64,000 nucleotides of DNA, from positions 186,001-250,000 of the forward strand of contig CAZGQS010000001.1 of assembly GCA_964527775.1 (NCBI GenBank). Direction: 5' to 3'. Shown here in pieces: positions 43,881 to 53,969 of the stretch; the first letter of the stretch is position 1, and the number at the start of each line of letters is the position of its first letter. This stretch comes from VMCP01 sp964527775 (lineage in GTDB: Bacteria; Bacteroidota; Bacteroidia; NS11-12g; UBA955). Position numbers and translations under genes: made by a program. Under the pieces are notes generated by a model, which saw only the letters and a list, made by a program, of their open reading frames with translations, was not told where the DNA came from and searched no databases.

Positions 43881-46448
43881 ATGGAAGAGAACAATATAAA
43901 GCCCGAAGAATTCAACGAAAGAATCATTCCCATTAACATCGAAGACGAAATGAAGACCGCTTACATCGATTATTCGATGTCGGTAATTGTGTCTCGCGCA
44001 CTTCCTGATGTGAGAGATGGTTTGAAGCCAGTGCACCGTCGTGTACTTTACGGAATGGTTGATTTAGGTTTGGCATCCAATAGACCTTATAAGAAGTCAG
44101 CCCGTATCGTGGGTGAAGTACTAGGTAAATATCACCCCCATGGTGATTCATCTGTTTACGATACCATGGTGCGTATGGCCCAAAGCTGGAGTTTGAGGTA
44201 TCCGTTTGTAGACGGACAAGGTAACTTTGGATCAATCGATGGTGATCCACCGGCTGCAATGCGTTACACCGAGGCAAGAATGAGAAAGATTGCCGAGGAA
44301 ATGATGACAGATATCGACAAAGAAACGGTTGATTTTAGACCCAACTTTGACGAAAGTCTTTCAGAACCAACAGTTCTGCCAGCAAAAATACCAAATCTAT
44401 TGGTAAACGGTGCTTCAGGTATTGCGGTAGGTATGGCTACCAATATGGCTCCCCACAATTTGACCGAAGTGTGTGAAGGTATCATCATGTACATTGACAA
44501 CAACGATGTGACAGTTGCTGAATTGATGGAAGTGGTTAAAGGTCCAGATTTCCCAACCGGTTCAACTATTTATGGAGTAGAAGGCATCAAAGATGCATTT
44601 GAAACTGGACGTGGAAGAATTGTCATGCGCGGTAAAGCCGAATTTGAAACTTCAAAAACGGGCAAGGAAATGATTGTGGTAACTGAAGTCCCTTATCAAG
44701 TTTCTCCTCCACAAATCATCGTAAAAGCAGTTGATTTAATCCATGAAAAAGTGATTGAAGGAATATCGGCAGTTCGCGATGAAAGTGGTAGACAAGGTAT
44801 GCGCATTGTGTTTGACTTGAAACGCGACGCCATCCCTAATGTTATATTAAATCAACTTTACAAGTATACCCCGCTTCAAAGCAGTTTCTCGGTGAACAAC
44901 ATTGCTTTGGTCAACGGAAAGCCTGAAATGCTTAATTTGAAGGATATGATTCGCCATTATGTGGCTCATAGACATCAAATCATCGTTCGCAGAACCGAAT
45001 ATTTGTTGAGCGAAGCTCGCAAGCGTATTCATATCTTGGAAGGACTTATTATCGCTTTAGATAATCTTGATGCAGTAATTGCTCTGATAAGAAATAGCAA
45101 GAACCCCGATGATGCAAAAAACGGGTTGATGGAACAATTCGGTTTATCGGAAATTCAGTCTAAAGCTATTCTGGATATGCGTTTACAGCGTTTAACCGGA
45201 CTTGAAATCGAGAAAATTCGTGAAGAGTATCAAGCAATTTTGAAAGAAATCGCTTACTACGAGCAAATTTTGAGTGATAGAGATCTCAGAATGAGCATCA
45301 TCAAAGATGAAACTCGTGAAGTAGCTGAAAAGTACGGCGACGAACGCAGAACTAAAATTGAATATAACGCTGAAGAAATCAACATAGAAGATTTGATTCC
45401 AAATGAAGAAGTGGTAATCACCATCTCTCATAAAGGATATATCAAACGTACCGCGTTGTCTGAATACAAAGAACAAAATAGAGGTGGACGCGGACTTCGT
45501 GGTGTAGCTCACAGAGATGAAGACTTTGTAGAACATTTATTTGTTGCAAGCACTCACAACTATTTATTGTTATTTACGGAGCAGGGTAGATGTTTCTGGT
45601 TGAAAGTATATGAAATTCCAGAAGGTGCCAAAGCAACAAAGGGTAGACCCATTCAAAACTTGATAAGTATCCCCAATGATGATAAAATCAAAGCCTATTT
45701 GAATGTTCTGAACCTAAAAGATCCTGAATATTTAGAAAACAACTTCATCGTACTTGTAACTAAAAATGGTATCATCAAGAAAACGTCTCTAGAAGCGTAT
45801 AGTCGTCCTCGTGCAAACGGAATCAACGCCATCACAGTTAGAGATGGAGATGAATTGCTTCAAGCGAAAATGACCGATGGTGTAAGTGAAATTATCATCG
45901 CCAAGAGAAAAGGTAAAGCCATCAGATTCAGCGAAACTAAAGTTCGTCCTATGGGAAGAACTGCTGCTGGGGTTAGAGGTGTTACCCTAGAAGATGAAAA
46001 CGATGAAGTAATTGGCATGATTTGTGTAAATCCCAACAAAGGAGTATCGAATATTTTGGTGGTAAGCGAAAATGGATACGGAAAACGTTCTGATTTAGAT
46101 GATTATCGTGTTACAGGTCGCGGTGGAAAAGGGGTCAAAACAATCAGTATCACTGAGAAAACCGGTGTTCTTGTTGGAATTATGGATGTGAATGACGACG
46201 ATGGACTAATGATCATCAATAGAAGTGGAATGACCATTCGTATGGCTATCGATAAACTTAGGGTTATTGGTAGAGCTGCTCAAGGTGTTAAGTTGATTAA
46301 TATCAAGGGCAACGATAGCATTGCCAGCATAGCGAAAACTCCAAGAGAAGAAGATGAAGAAATTGAAATGGGTGAACTAGATGAAAATAACCTTCCGTCG
46401 GATAATTCCATCGATTCTTCTGATTCTGTAGCACCTACTGAGGAATAA
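43881..46448 (+). CDS. gyrA: DNA gyrase subunit A
   Basis: An 855-residue type IIA topoisomerase subunit that breaks and rejoins DNA. I use ATG 43881 (MEENNIKPEEF); a TTG 12 bp upstream is part of a promoter-like TGATTTTG. The catalytic tyrosine is Y129 (AAMRYTEARM). The quinolone-resistance region reads HGDSSVYDTM, with S90 and D94 in the susceptible state. The C-terminal DNA-wrapping domain has a GyrA-box variant QNRGGRG, which favours gyrase over ParC. The C-terminus is an acidic, Ser/Asp-rich tail. No gyrB is nearby. Confidence 0.96.
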   Translation: MEENNIKPEEFNERIIPINIEDEMKTAYIDYSMSVIVSRALPDVRDGLKPVHRRVLYGMVDLGLASNRPYKKSARIVGEVLGKYHPHGDSSVYDTMVRMAQSWSLRYPFVDGQGNFGSIDGDPPAAMRYTEARMRKIAEEMMTDIDKETVDFRPNFDESLSEPTVLPAKIPNLLVNGASGIAVGMATNMAPHNLTEVCEGIIMYIDNNDVTVAELMEVVKGPDFPTGSTIYGVEGIKDAFETGRGRIVMRGKAEFETSKTGKEMIVVTEVPYQVSPPQIIVKAVDLIHEKVIEGISAVRDESGRQGMRIVFDLKRDAIPNVILNQLYKYTPLQSSFSVNNIALVNGKPEMLNLKDMIRHYVAHRHQIIVRRTEYLLSEARKRIHILEGLIIALDNLDAVIALIRNSKNPDDAKNGLMEQFGLSEIQSKAILDMRLQRLTGLEIEKIREEYQAILKEIAYYEQILSDRDLRMSIIKDETREVAEKYGDERRTKIEYNAEEINIEDLIPNEEVVITISHKGYIKRTALSEYKEQNRGGRGLRGVAHRDEDFVEHLFVASTHNYLLLFTEQGRCFWLKVYEIPEGAKATKGRPIQNLISIPNDDKIKAYLNVLNLKDPEYLENNFIVLVTKNGIIKKTSLEAYSRPRANGINAITVRDGDELLQAKMTDGVSEIIIAKRKGKAIRFSETKVRPMGRTAAGVRGVTLEDENDEVIGMICVNPNKGVSNILVVSENGYGKRSDLDDYRVTGRGGKGVKTISITEKTGVLVGIMDVNDDDGLMIINRSGMTIRMAIDKLRVIGRAAQGVKLINIKGNDSIASIAKTPREEDEEIEMGELDENNLPSDNSIDSSDSVAPTEE

Positions 46449-46476
46449 TATTAAGTTAGTCATTTATATACTTGTT

Positions 46477-48069
46477 ATGAATTTAAATCTTTTAAAATCA
46501 GGACTTTTACTCGCAACTGTTTGCTTGAGCATGAGTGCAATGGCACAAAAAAGGTCTATTAACACTGCTGAATTTGCACTCGAAAGTGGAAATCCTGACG
46601 ATCTAATCATCGCTCTTGAAGAAATCGAAAAAGCCCGTCAAAACGAAAAAACAAACAATGCAGCCAGAATGTGGCTCATCCGTTCAAAGGTTTACTCTAC
46701 TGTTTTTGACAAAAAAGGCAATGAAATGATCAAACCATTGAGCAAAATGTCAGGTATGAAGTCGGCTGAATCTATCTTGAAGTTTTACGGACAAACTTCC
46801 GACAAAAAAACTTCTGTTGATTTAGAGGAAGCGCAATTTCAAGTGGGAGCGGCATTTGCTTCATCTTTCAATGAATCTATGACGTACTCTGAACAAATTG
46901 AAAAAGCCGGTTCAGATGAAATCAAGGGCAAATTGAATGACACGATGGTCATCTATTATCAATATTTGCTTGATTTATATTCCAAGTTAGATACAGGAAT
47001 GATCAATAATTTGAAAGGGCAGAAGGTAGAACGTGACTTTTTTGTAGAGAGAATTGCATTTTTTGCATTGAGTAATTCAAATCTTGAAAATAGAAAAAAA
47101 ATCATGGAAGATTTGGTAGCTAAAGAGCGCCCAACACCTTTAATGATTGAGAGTTATTCAAAAGAATTAATGACCTCAGGTGATACAGTAGGTGCTTACA
47201 GAGTAATTAAAAATGCTTTGGTAAAAACCAACTACGACAACGACATATTTAACGTTTTAGTTAACTATTACCTGTCTATCAACAAAGAAGAAAAGTTGAT
47301 GGAAGAAATCCAAGGTCAAATCCAAGAGAATCCAAATTCTCGAATTTATTGGATTAGAGGATATTTAAATGAAAAAACGCAAAAATACGATGAAGCTACA
47401 GCAGATTACAAAAAATCACGCGAGTTAGACGAATTTAATTATGATGCCAACTGGAATTTGGGTGTTTGTTTGATGAAATATGAAACCCGTAAACTTCTTG
47501 AAGGAAAAACTCCAAGCGATCCAGCGGCAAAAGCAAAAATTGAACAACAGCGTATTAAATTGTTCCAGGAAGCTAAAGGTTACTTAGAATTTGCCTTGGA
47601 AAATCCAGATTATTCAAAAACTGAATTAAAAGACATTTCTAAAGCTCTTAGAACTTGCTGCTTGGAATTAAACGACAACAAATGCGCGGGTGATTACAGA
47701 GATAAGATTCGTGAATTGGAAGGATTTTCATTAAGTGTTGGTGACAAGTTTATTTATCAAATTGATGGAAATTCCAACAGCATGGATATTAGTTACCAGA
47801 ATAACAGAAATACCGTTTCAACAATTTCTTTAAAAGCAGATCCAAAGAAAGGGATTTCTGTAGAAAAGGAATTTGCAGCTGCAGGTTGGGTAAAAAACGG
47901 ATATGTATGGCAAAAGGAATTTGAATACACAGACAAATCAGATATGTTGAGTTTGAGCGTTCGTGTAAACGATGAAAGCACTGTAAAAGGATTGATCTTA
48001 GTAAACGGAGTAATTGTTGCTGAGAAAGAAGTAGATGGTCCTGAGACTAGATTCTATATTCAATTCTAA
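46477..48069 (+). CDS. Exported TPR protein
   Basis: A 530-residue protein with a signal peptide (ending SAMAQ) and scattered tetratricopeptide-like helical repeats, clearest at about residues 275-345 (PNSRIYWIRGYLNEKTQKYDEATADYKKSRELD). The last 110 residues are beta-rich and not recognised. Proteins of this kind are common in Bacteroidota as periplasmic scaffolds. It lies 28 bp after gyrA but has its own box TATACTTG (one mismatch) two bases before the ATG, and a terminator follows, so separate transcription is likely. Function unknown. Confidence 0.8.
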   Translation: MNLNLLKSGLLLATVCLSMSAMAQKRSINTAEFALESGNPDDLIIALEEIEKARQNEKTNNAARMWLIRSKVYSTVFDKKGNEMIKPLSKMSGMKSAESILKFYGQTSDKKTSVDLEEAQFQVGAAFASSFNESMTYSEQIEKAGSDEIKGKLNDTMVIYYQYLLDLYSKLDTGMINNLKGQKVERDFFVERIAFFALSNSNLENRKKIMEDLVAKERPTPLMIESYSKELMTSGDTVGAYRVIKNALVKTNYDNDIFNVLVNYYLSINKEEKLMEEIQGQIQENPNSRIYWIRGYLNEKTQKYDEATADYKKSRELDEFNYDANWNLGVCLMKYETRKLLEGKTPSDPAAKAKIEQQRIKLFQEAKGYLEFALENPDYSKTELKDISKALRTCCLELNDNKCAGDYRDKIRELEGFSLSVGDKFIYQIDGNSNSMDISYQNNRNTVSTISLKADPKKGISVEKEFAAAGWVKNGYVWQKEFEYTDKSDMLSLSVRVNDESTVKGLILVNGVIVAEKEVDGPETRFYIQF

Positions 48070-48078
48070 TAAAAAGGC

Positions 48079-48109
48079 AAGCGGGGATTAACAGTTCCCG
48101 CTTTCTTTT
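48079..48109 (+). terminator. Intrinsic terminator after the exported TPR gene
   Basis: Stem AAGCGGGGA/TTCCCGCTT (one G-U) with a 7-nt loop and T-rich tail, 10 bp after the stop codon. Confidence 0.75.
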
Positions 48110-48155
48110 AACAATATAATTTAACATAATGTAAATTATCAAACTAATGTGTGAT

Positions 48156-48187
48156 TAAAAAAGGCCTGCTTGTGGCAGGCCCTTTTT
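48156..48187 (-). terminator. Intrinsic terminator for the BNR-repeat T9SS gene
   Basis: GGCCTGC/GCAGGCC stem with A/T flanks; on the minus strand it is followed by six T and begins 3-4 bp after the stop codon at 48191. It faces the preceding plus-strand terminator. Confidence 0.85.
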
Positions 48188-48190
48188 CTG

Positions 48191-51100
48191 TTATTTACTT
48201 ACTGATATAGATGTCGATTCAATCAACATGCCGTTCTCGTTGAATACTTTGATGAAATAAATTCCCGATGATAAATTCAAATTGAAATCTGAAGATTCAC
48301 CTGCAATCATCTTGTTGGAAACCATTTGCTGTCCGCTAGCATTCCAGATTTCAACAGATCCATTAATGAATGATTTCACTGCGAAATTTCCATCGTTTGG
48401 ATTTGGATAAATTGAAATGGCATTTTTAAGGAAACTGTTCGAATTTACCGAGTTTAATATCAATGCATTAGAACTATCACTTAAACAACCTTGCCAACTT
48501 AAACATGCCACGTATCTACCCGTGTTTTTAGCATGGAAAAATTCGCCAGTTCCTACTTTTACTCCGTTTCTAAACCATTGAACTTGTCCGTAACCAGGAT
48601 AATTTAATGGTCTCAAAGTATCAAAATCAACACCAATAGCCAATGTAGGTACTGAAAGGTTCACAGTTATTACATTACTTTTCAAACTATTGGGATTAGT
48701 ACATTGATAATTTGTTGATACAACTACATGAAACTGATCCTTGTCTCTTAACGGAGGCATTACTTTGTAAGCATTTTGATTGGCTCCATTTATAGATGTA
48801 TTGTTCTGATACCATTGGTAATTCAAAGTGATGTTATTCATGTCCTGATTGGTGAAATCAGATAAAATCAATAAGCTATCTGATTTACAAGGCGAATTGT
48901 TGCTCGAAATGATTTTAACATCTAAGGGAATCACTTTTCTGACGGTGATGTTCACTGATTCAGTATCACTGCCAATTTCGTTTTCGGAATATAAGATTAA
49001 CTTGTAATTTCCCACACCTGAAAAATTGAATTTTGCCGTTGTGGATGTAGAATCCGTTGAATTAGTAAATGATGGTGCCCCACTTGAAAATCTCCAACGG
49101 GTCTTGGTTGGTGTAAATTCGGATTGGTCAATTACAGTTATGGTTTCATTTTGACAAACAACCTTATTAGAAATACTGAATTTCGCAATGGGTTTGTTGG
49201 TTTTTATCCATGCATCACTGGTGAAAACTCCTCTCCCATGTGTTGCAACCATCATCATTCCATCAGATTGTCTAAAATACAATCCGTCTACTCTTACAGC
49301 TCCCATTCCATCATTTTGAGCCACCCAATTGGGAGTTGTTGCTGAAATATCGCTGCATGCGTAAATTCCTAACTCTGTACCAATGATAACTTCACCGTCT
49401 TTGTATGGATTAGACAAAATACAATGTACCGGCATATTTGGTAGGTTTCCATCTATGGCTTTCCAGGATGTACCTCCATTGTATGAAACGTAAACGTTAT
49501 TTACTCCGTAATTACTTAGCGTAGTAAATAAAGTATCTACATTTTCATTGTGTCCATGCAACCATGAAATGTTTCCAGCGTTTATACCTGATGAAATAGA
49601 GGTGAAAGTGGGAGTTCCACTATGTGCATTGTCTGCATACAATAATGCTCCAGATCCAGTTCCTACAAAAACTCTACACTTGCCATCACTTTTCTTCTGT
49701 ATGGCTTGTAAAAAGCTGGCCTTTCCTAAAGATGAATTTCCAAATGAAATCGTGGAAGCACTGTTATAGTCATTGAAAATGCTGTTTCTGAAAAGAGATC
49801 CATCATTTTCAGCAGTAAACAAATAATCATTCACATAATCTAAGGTTGCCGCATTGATAAAGTTACCGGTGTTGTTGCTGTTTAGAATTTGTTCAAATGA
49901 TTGCCATCCATCAGTGGTTCCATAAAATTGGTTATACACATACGATACCACCATTTTTTGGTCTGATTTCTTGGAAATGAAATTTAAACCTCCATCACCA
50001 CCCCAAAGATTTTTTTCATCGTTTAATCCCGATACATCAAAGTAAACAGTGCCATTGTCTTGTGCTCCAGCTAACATAAGATGTGAGCCTTTTGTGTTTG
50101 ACATTGATCCACCATAAAATTGAGTGACCAAATAACCATTATTGCGTTCTGCAAATGCGGTGCTGCTGTTTTGAGGATTGTTTTGAATGTTTGCGGCGTA
50201 AAATACACCACCATCTCCACCAATCAGAACTCTCTTTCCATCTGAATTATAAACAATTTGATGCTGATCAGCATGTACATAAGAACAATTCAATGTATTT
50301 TGATTGGCATTGTTGCTCCATTTCGATATTTGCGTCCAATTGCTTCCAGAGTTGGTAGATCTGAATAAATTTATTCCACCAATGATTACTTCCGATGCTT
50401 TTTGGGGATTAACAGCCATAATCAAGTCATACCATGCCTGTCCGCGAGTGAAATCTGTCGAAGGAATCCCTTGGTCAGCATCTGCAGGTTCAGTGACGGT
50501 GCTCCAATTAGAGCCTTGATTGAACGTGCGTGCAATAGATTCTACCTTTCCACCCGATTCAAAGACGGCGTAAATGGTATCTTTAGAACTGGGTGCACAT
50601 GCAACCTCTACCCTTCCAGAAAGTGAATTATTATCGGTGTAGGCCACTGTAAACGAAGTTCCATTGTCGCTATACAGAACGCGTCCACCGCCTTTGTCGG
50701 AAGCTGTAGATCCTGAATTTCGGCGTGTACCTAACCAAATTCTGTTGTCGGCTCCAATCTCTAAGTCTGCAATGCAATACTTCAACGATGTACTAGGAAT
50801 ATTAGACATAACGTTAGTAAAAGAGCTTCCGCCGTTGGTGCTTCGCATTAAGCCTATGTTACTAACACTTCCGTTCCATTGTCCACCATAAAAATTGATG
50901 TCTGTCGCTACGTACAAGACACTGTTGCCATTTTCATTTCTTACAATTATGTCATTGATATAGAAATAATTGGCTGAATTACTCAAATGATTCCAAGTTG
51001 CACCGCCATCAGTAGATTTAAAAATCCCATAACCTCTAGAAGTGGTAGTAGTACTTCCGAAGCCTTCACCTGTACCCACGTATATGATTTTTGAATCATT

Positions 51101-51628
51101 AGGGTCAAAAGCCATGCAAGAAACTGTGATGTTCGCCCATATTCCGGAGACGTTTTTCCATTCACTAGTAGTACTTGTTATATCATTGTTATACCATAGT
51201 CCACCAGTGACACCGCCAGCCCATACTTTTTTCCCCGTATTATCATTCGGATCAAATGTAAGTGCTCTGGTTCTTCCCCCAACGTTATTTGGGCCGCGTG
51301 AAACCCAAGGTGAGGCTGAACTTCCTGGATTGGCTCGAAGTCCTATGTTTTTTTGATTTAACTTTTGAAGAGTCTCAAAAAGAACTTCAGGTGTGGGTCT
51401 TCCTAATGCAGGATCCATGGTCTCAATGTAATCTTGCTTCCAAAACTCTAATGGAGTTTCAGGGGTGATGTTTTGAGACTTTGAAATTGACTTATTCAGA
51501 GACTTTTTTGTCTTTTTTACAACTTTATTGTATTTTTTAATTTGTTTTAATTCAATTGATTGAGTTTGGCTAATTAAAGAACTAGTTGATGCAATTGAGA
51601 GAATAGAAAGTAAGAGTTTTATATTCAT
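48191..51628 (-). CDS. Secreted BNR/Asp-box beta-propeller protein with T9SS sorting domain
   Basis: An 1145-residue exported protein. After the signal peptide (ending LISQ) comes a lysine-rich stretch (about residues 25-55). Sialidase/VPS10-type Asp-box repeats follow, such as STDGGATWNHL, STNGGSSFTNV, STNSGSNWTQI and YNGGTSWKAI, across about residues 110-810, predicting large propellers. A PKD-like domain (RWRFSSGAPSFTNSTDS) lies near residues 860-900, and the last 75 residues are a T9SS type A domain (ISIYPNPNDGNFAVKS to GIYFIKVFNENGMLIESTSISV). The catalytic residues of sialidases are not evident, so binding or adhesion is as likely as hydrolysis. Confidence 0.87.
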   Translation of the reverse strand: MNIKLLLSILSIASTSSLISQTQSIELKQIKKYNKVVKKTKKSLNKSISKSQNITPETPLEFWKQDYIETMDPALGRPTPEVLFETLQKLNQKNIGLRANPGSSASPWVSRGPNNVGGRTRALTFDPNDNTGKKVWAGGVTGGLWYNNDITSTTSEWKNVSGIWANITVSCMAFDPNDSKIIYVGTGEGFGSTTTTSRGYGIFKSTDGGATWNHLSNSANYFYINDIIVRNENGNSVLYVATDINFYGGQWNGSVSNIGLMRSTNGGSSFTNVMSNIPSTSLKYCIADLEIGADNRIWLGTRRNSGSTASDKGGGRVLYSDNGTSFTVAYTDNNSLSGRVEVACAPSSKDTIYAVFESGGKVESIARTFNQGSNWSTVTEPADADQGIPSTDFTRGQAWYDLIMAVNPQKASEVIIGGINLFRSTNSGSNWTQISKWSNNANQNTLNCSYVHADQHQIVYNSDGKRVLIGGDGGVFYAANIQNNPQNSSTAFAERNNGYLVTQFYGGSMSNTKGSHLMLAGAQDNGTVYFDVSGLNDEKNLWGGDGGLNFISKKSDQKMVVSYVYNQFYGTTDGWQSFEQILNSNNTGNFINAATLDYVNDYLFTAENDGSLFRNSIFNDYNSASTISFGNSSLGKASFLQAIQKKSDGKCRVFVGTGSGALLYADNAHSGTPTFTSISSGINAGNISWLHGHNENVDTLFTTLSNYGVNNVYVSYNGGTSWKAIDGNLPNMPVHCILSNPYKDGEVIIGTELGIYACSDISATTPNWVAQNDGMGAVRVDGLYFRQSDGMMMVATHGRGVFTSDAWIKTNKPIAKFSISNKVVCQNETITVIDQSEFTPTKTRWRFSSGAPSFTNSTDSTSTTAKFNFSGVGNYKLILYSENEIGSDTESVNITVRKVIPLDVKIISSNNSPCKSDSLLILSDFTNQDMNNITLNYQWYQNNTSINGANQNAYKVMPPLRDKDQFHVVVSTNYQCTNPNSLKSNVITVNLSVPTLAIGVDFDTLRPLNYPGYGQVQWFRNGVKVGTGEFFHAKNTGRYVACLSWQGCLSDSSNALILNSVNSNSFLKNAISIYPNPNDGNFAVKSFINGSVEIWNASGQQMVSNKMIAGESSDFNLNLSSGIYFIKVFNENGMLIESTSISVSK

Positions 51629-51646
51629 AAGATGTAAAATTTAATG

Positions 51647-52804
51647 TTATTCAACCCAACTTTTCCAGTAGTTTGGATCTTCTAAATTCAATGCTTCTTC
51701 GGTAATTTGAAGCGGATAAAAAGGATCTATCATTACAGCGAGTTCTTTGGTTTCTGTTTTACCAATACTCTTTTCAACGGTTCCAGGGTGTGGTCCGTGA
51801 GGAATTCCTTTTGGGTGTAAAGTAATCATTCCTCTTTCAACATGCTTTCTACTCATGAAATCACCATCAACATAATAAAGGATTTCATCGCTATCTACAT
51901 TTGAATGGTTGTAAGGAGCAGGGATGGATTGAGGATGATAGTCATACATTCGAGGAACAAAGCTGCATATCACGAAATTTCGTCCTTCGAAAGTCTGATG
52001 TATTGGTGGTGGCATATGCAGTCTGCCGGTTATGGGTTCGAAATCATGGATGCTGAATCCATAGGGATAGCAGTATCCATCCCATCCAACGGCATCAAAA
52101 GGATGGGTAGCATATGTGTAAGGATACAAGAGGTTTTGTTTTTTAATAAATACCTTGAAATCACCCTTTTCATCATGGGTAATTAAGTTCTCTGGAAGTT
52201 TTATGTCTCGTTCACAATAGGGAGAGTGTTCTAAAAGTTGACCAAACGAATTTTGATATCTTTTGGGCGGATAAATTGGCGTAGGAGACTCAATGACCAA
52301 CAAACGATTATTTTCATCGTTGAATTCCAATTGATAAATGGTACCTCTTGGAATCACCAAATAATCTCCATATTCAAATCTAATTTGACCGTAAATGGTT
52401 TTTAGGGTTCCGCTTCCTTCGTGAACAAATAAAACTTCATCTGAATCGGCATTTTTGAAGAAATAATCGGTCATGCTTTGCTTAGGAGCTGCAACGGATA
52501 TGGTAATATCGGTATTCAACAATAAAGCTACTCTGCTTTTCAAATAATCATTGGTTGGCGGAGTTTTGAATGTAATAAAACTGCGGTTACGCATGTTTTT
52601 ACTTTGGGCAACTTTTGGTTCCACATTGATGGGTTCACCAATATCTTTGACCAAAGTAGGAGGATGTGAATGGTATACCAATGAGTACATGGAATTAAAT
52701 CCTTCAGTACTAATAAGTTCTTCAGCGTAAAGAGTTCCGTCAGGTTTGCGGAATTGTGTGTGTCTTTTACGCGGTACTTGACCAAGCTTGTAATAAAACG
52801 CCAT
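51647..52804 (-). CDS. hmgA: Homogentisate 1,2-dioxygenase
   Basis: A 385-residue cupin-type iron dioxygenase that opens the ring of homogentisate in tyrosine/phenylalanine breakdown. The iron-binding region is visible at H300 (YNHSNVDSDE), D306/E307 and H336 (GIPHGPHPG); the His-His spacing of 36 equals that of the human enzyme. The N-terminus (YYKLGQVPRKRHTQFRKPDG) is typical of the shorter bacterial form. No fumarylacetoacetase or hydroxyphenylpyruvate dioxygenase gene is in the window. A variant -7 box (TATATTCG on the minus strand, 52828-52821) lies 16 nt upstream. Confidence 0.93.
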   Translation of the reverse strand: MAFYYKLGQVPRKRHTQFRKPDGTLYAEELISTEGFNSMYSLVYHSHPPTLVKDIGEPINVEPKVAQSKNMRNRSFITFKTPPTNDYLKSRVALLLNTDITISVAAPKQSMTDYFFKNADSDEVLFVHEGSGTLKTIYGQIRFEYGDYLVIPRGTIYQLEFNDENNRLLVIESPTPIYPPKRYQNSFGQLLEHSPYCERDIKLPENLITHDEKGDFKVFIKKQNLLYPYTYATHPFDAVGWDGYCYPYGFSIHDFEPITGRLHMPPPIHQTFEGRNFVICSFVPRMYDYHPQSIPAPYNHSNVDSDEILYYVDGDFMSRKHVERGMITLHPKGIPHGPHPGTVEKSIGKTETKELAVMIDPFYPLQITEEALNLEDPNYWKSWVE

Positions 52805-52938
52805 AATTATAAAATTCCAACGAATATAATGAAGAATTCATGGAGGTTTATCCACGGATTGTCATCAAATTTCCCTAATTTCGGTAGGTTGATTGTTTTC
52901 TAAAGATACATCAACGTCATTATTTGAATTGGAATCTT

Positions 52939-53940
52939 ATGAAAAGAAAGGAATTTATAAAAAATACAGGAATTTTTATCGGTGGTAGCCTTGCAATCCC
53001 ATCTTTATTTGCTTCAAATAAAATTGATTATAGTATTTCTGAATATGTAGTTCTTATAAATCTGGGTGGTGGAGTTAGAAAACAAGATGTTTTTGGGTAC
53101 GAAAATCCCAAGAATACTCATGCTTTATCTAAAATTGATACTATTATTCCCACTTTTTTTGGAGGTAAATTTCCGAAAAAATACCAGGACAGTATATCTC
53201 AAAACAACAACTATGTATCAAATCAGCCTTTAATCAATCAGGGTATTTTATTTTCAGAAGTTGAGGCCATTAGTAACGAGCACGAACCAAATTTTAGATC
53301 ATTAGTTTCTGTAAAAGAATCTATGTCCCAAAATGAAGTTCATCACTCAATTTTTTCATTGTTGTCAAAATATAAGAAATTCAAAAGAAATCAGATGTGG
53401 CAAATTGGTGGAATTCAAATAGAAAAGAATTCTAATTTCAACTATATACCTTCAGGGGTAACTGATGATGAGACTTTACAAAATGCTGCAAATGTTATAT
53501 ACCAGTACAAACCTAAATTCATCAATATCAATTTAAATGATGCCGATGCTTGCCACTCAAGTTACAGCAGTTATTTGAATTCTATTGTAAGATCCACGGA
53601 ATCTATTCATCAACTTTGGAACAACATTCAGAAAAGTGATTCCGATATGTCTGGTAAAACAACTTTGATTGTTATTCCTGAGATTGGACGAAATTTAAAC
53701 GCAAATTCTATTATCGATCAACATGGATTTTATTCATTCGATCACAACGACGATAATAGCCGTAAAACATGGAGTTTGATTGTTGGTGCTGGTATTTCAG
53801 AGTCAAACAAAAATCGAATAGTCACAGATCCTAGAAAAGCACATCAAATTTTGCCTACAATAACCCAGTTGTTAGGTGTACATCATAAAATTAAGCGTCA
53901 ACACATGTTGATCAACGATTTCAATAGTTTATTGGTATAA
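52939..53940 (+). CDS. Exported alkaline-phosphatase-superfamily-like protein
   Basis: A 333-residue protein started at ATG 52939 (MKRKEFIKNTGIFIGG); a TTG 15 bp upstream is less likely. The N-terminus looks like a twin-arginine signal with Lys-Arg instead of Arg-Arg. The rest resembles the alkaline-phosphatase/DUF1501-type fold: FININLNDADACHSSYSSY near residue 200, TLIVIPEIGRNL (about 244-255), FDHNDDNSRKTWSLIVGAGI and a C-terminal ILPTITQLLGV. No clear metal-binding Asp/Ser nucleophile set can be assigned. Function unknown. It is divergent from hmgA and followed by rqcH 29 bp later. Confidence 0.6.
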   Translation: MKRKEFIKNTGIFIGGSLAIPSLFASNKIDYSISEYVVLINLGGGVRKQDVFGYENPKNTHALSKIDTIIPTFFGGKFPKKYQDSISQNNNYVSNQPLINQGILFSEVEAISNEHEPNFRSLVSVKESMSQNEVHHSIFSLLSKYKKFKRNQMWQIGGIQIEKNSNFNYIPSGVTDDETLQNAANVIYQYKPKFININLNDADACHSSYSSYLNSIVRSTESIHQLWNNIQKSDSDMSGKTTLIVIPEIGRNLNANSIIDQHGFYSFDHNDDNSRKTWSLIVGAGISESNKNRIVTDPRKAHQILPTITQLLGVHHKIKRQHMLINDFNSLLV

Positions 53941-53969
53941 ATTGACCGTTTGCAACGAAATTTGTCACT

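Noticed and set aside
43752..44277. Open frames on the minus strand across the start of gyrA
   Set aside because: Antisense to the highly conserved gyrA N-terminus and lacking any domain; shadows.
48079..48187. Two closely spaced hairpins as a structured small RNA
   Set aside because: Each hairpin is placed and shaped as the terminator of its own flanking gene on opposite strands, and no promoter lies between them.
50155..51468. Several plus-strand open frames opposite the BNR-repeat gene
   Set aside because: They reflect the repeat structure and codon bias of the real minus-strand gene; no independent signals.
52850..52861. TTATCCACG resembling a DnaA box between hmgA and the next gene
   Set aside because: Only one copy, with a mismatch to TTATCCACA, no AT-rich unwinding region or cluster of boxes, and no dnaA, dnaN or gyrB nearby; not an origin.
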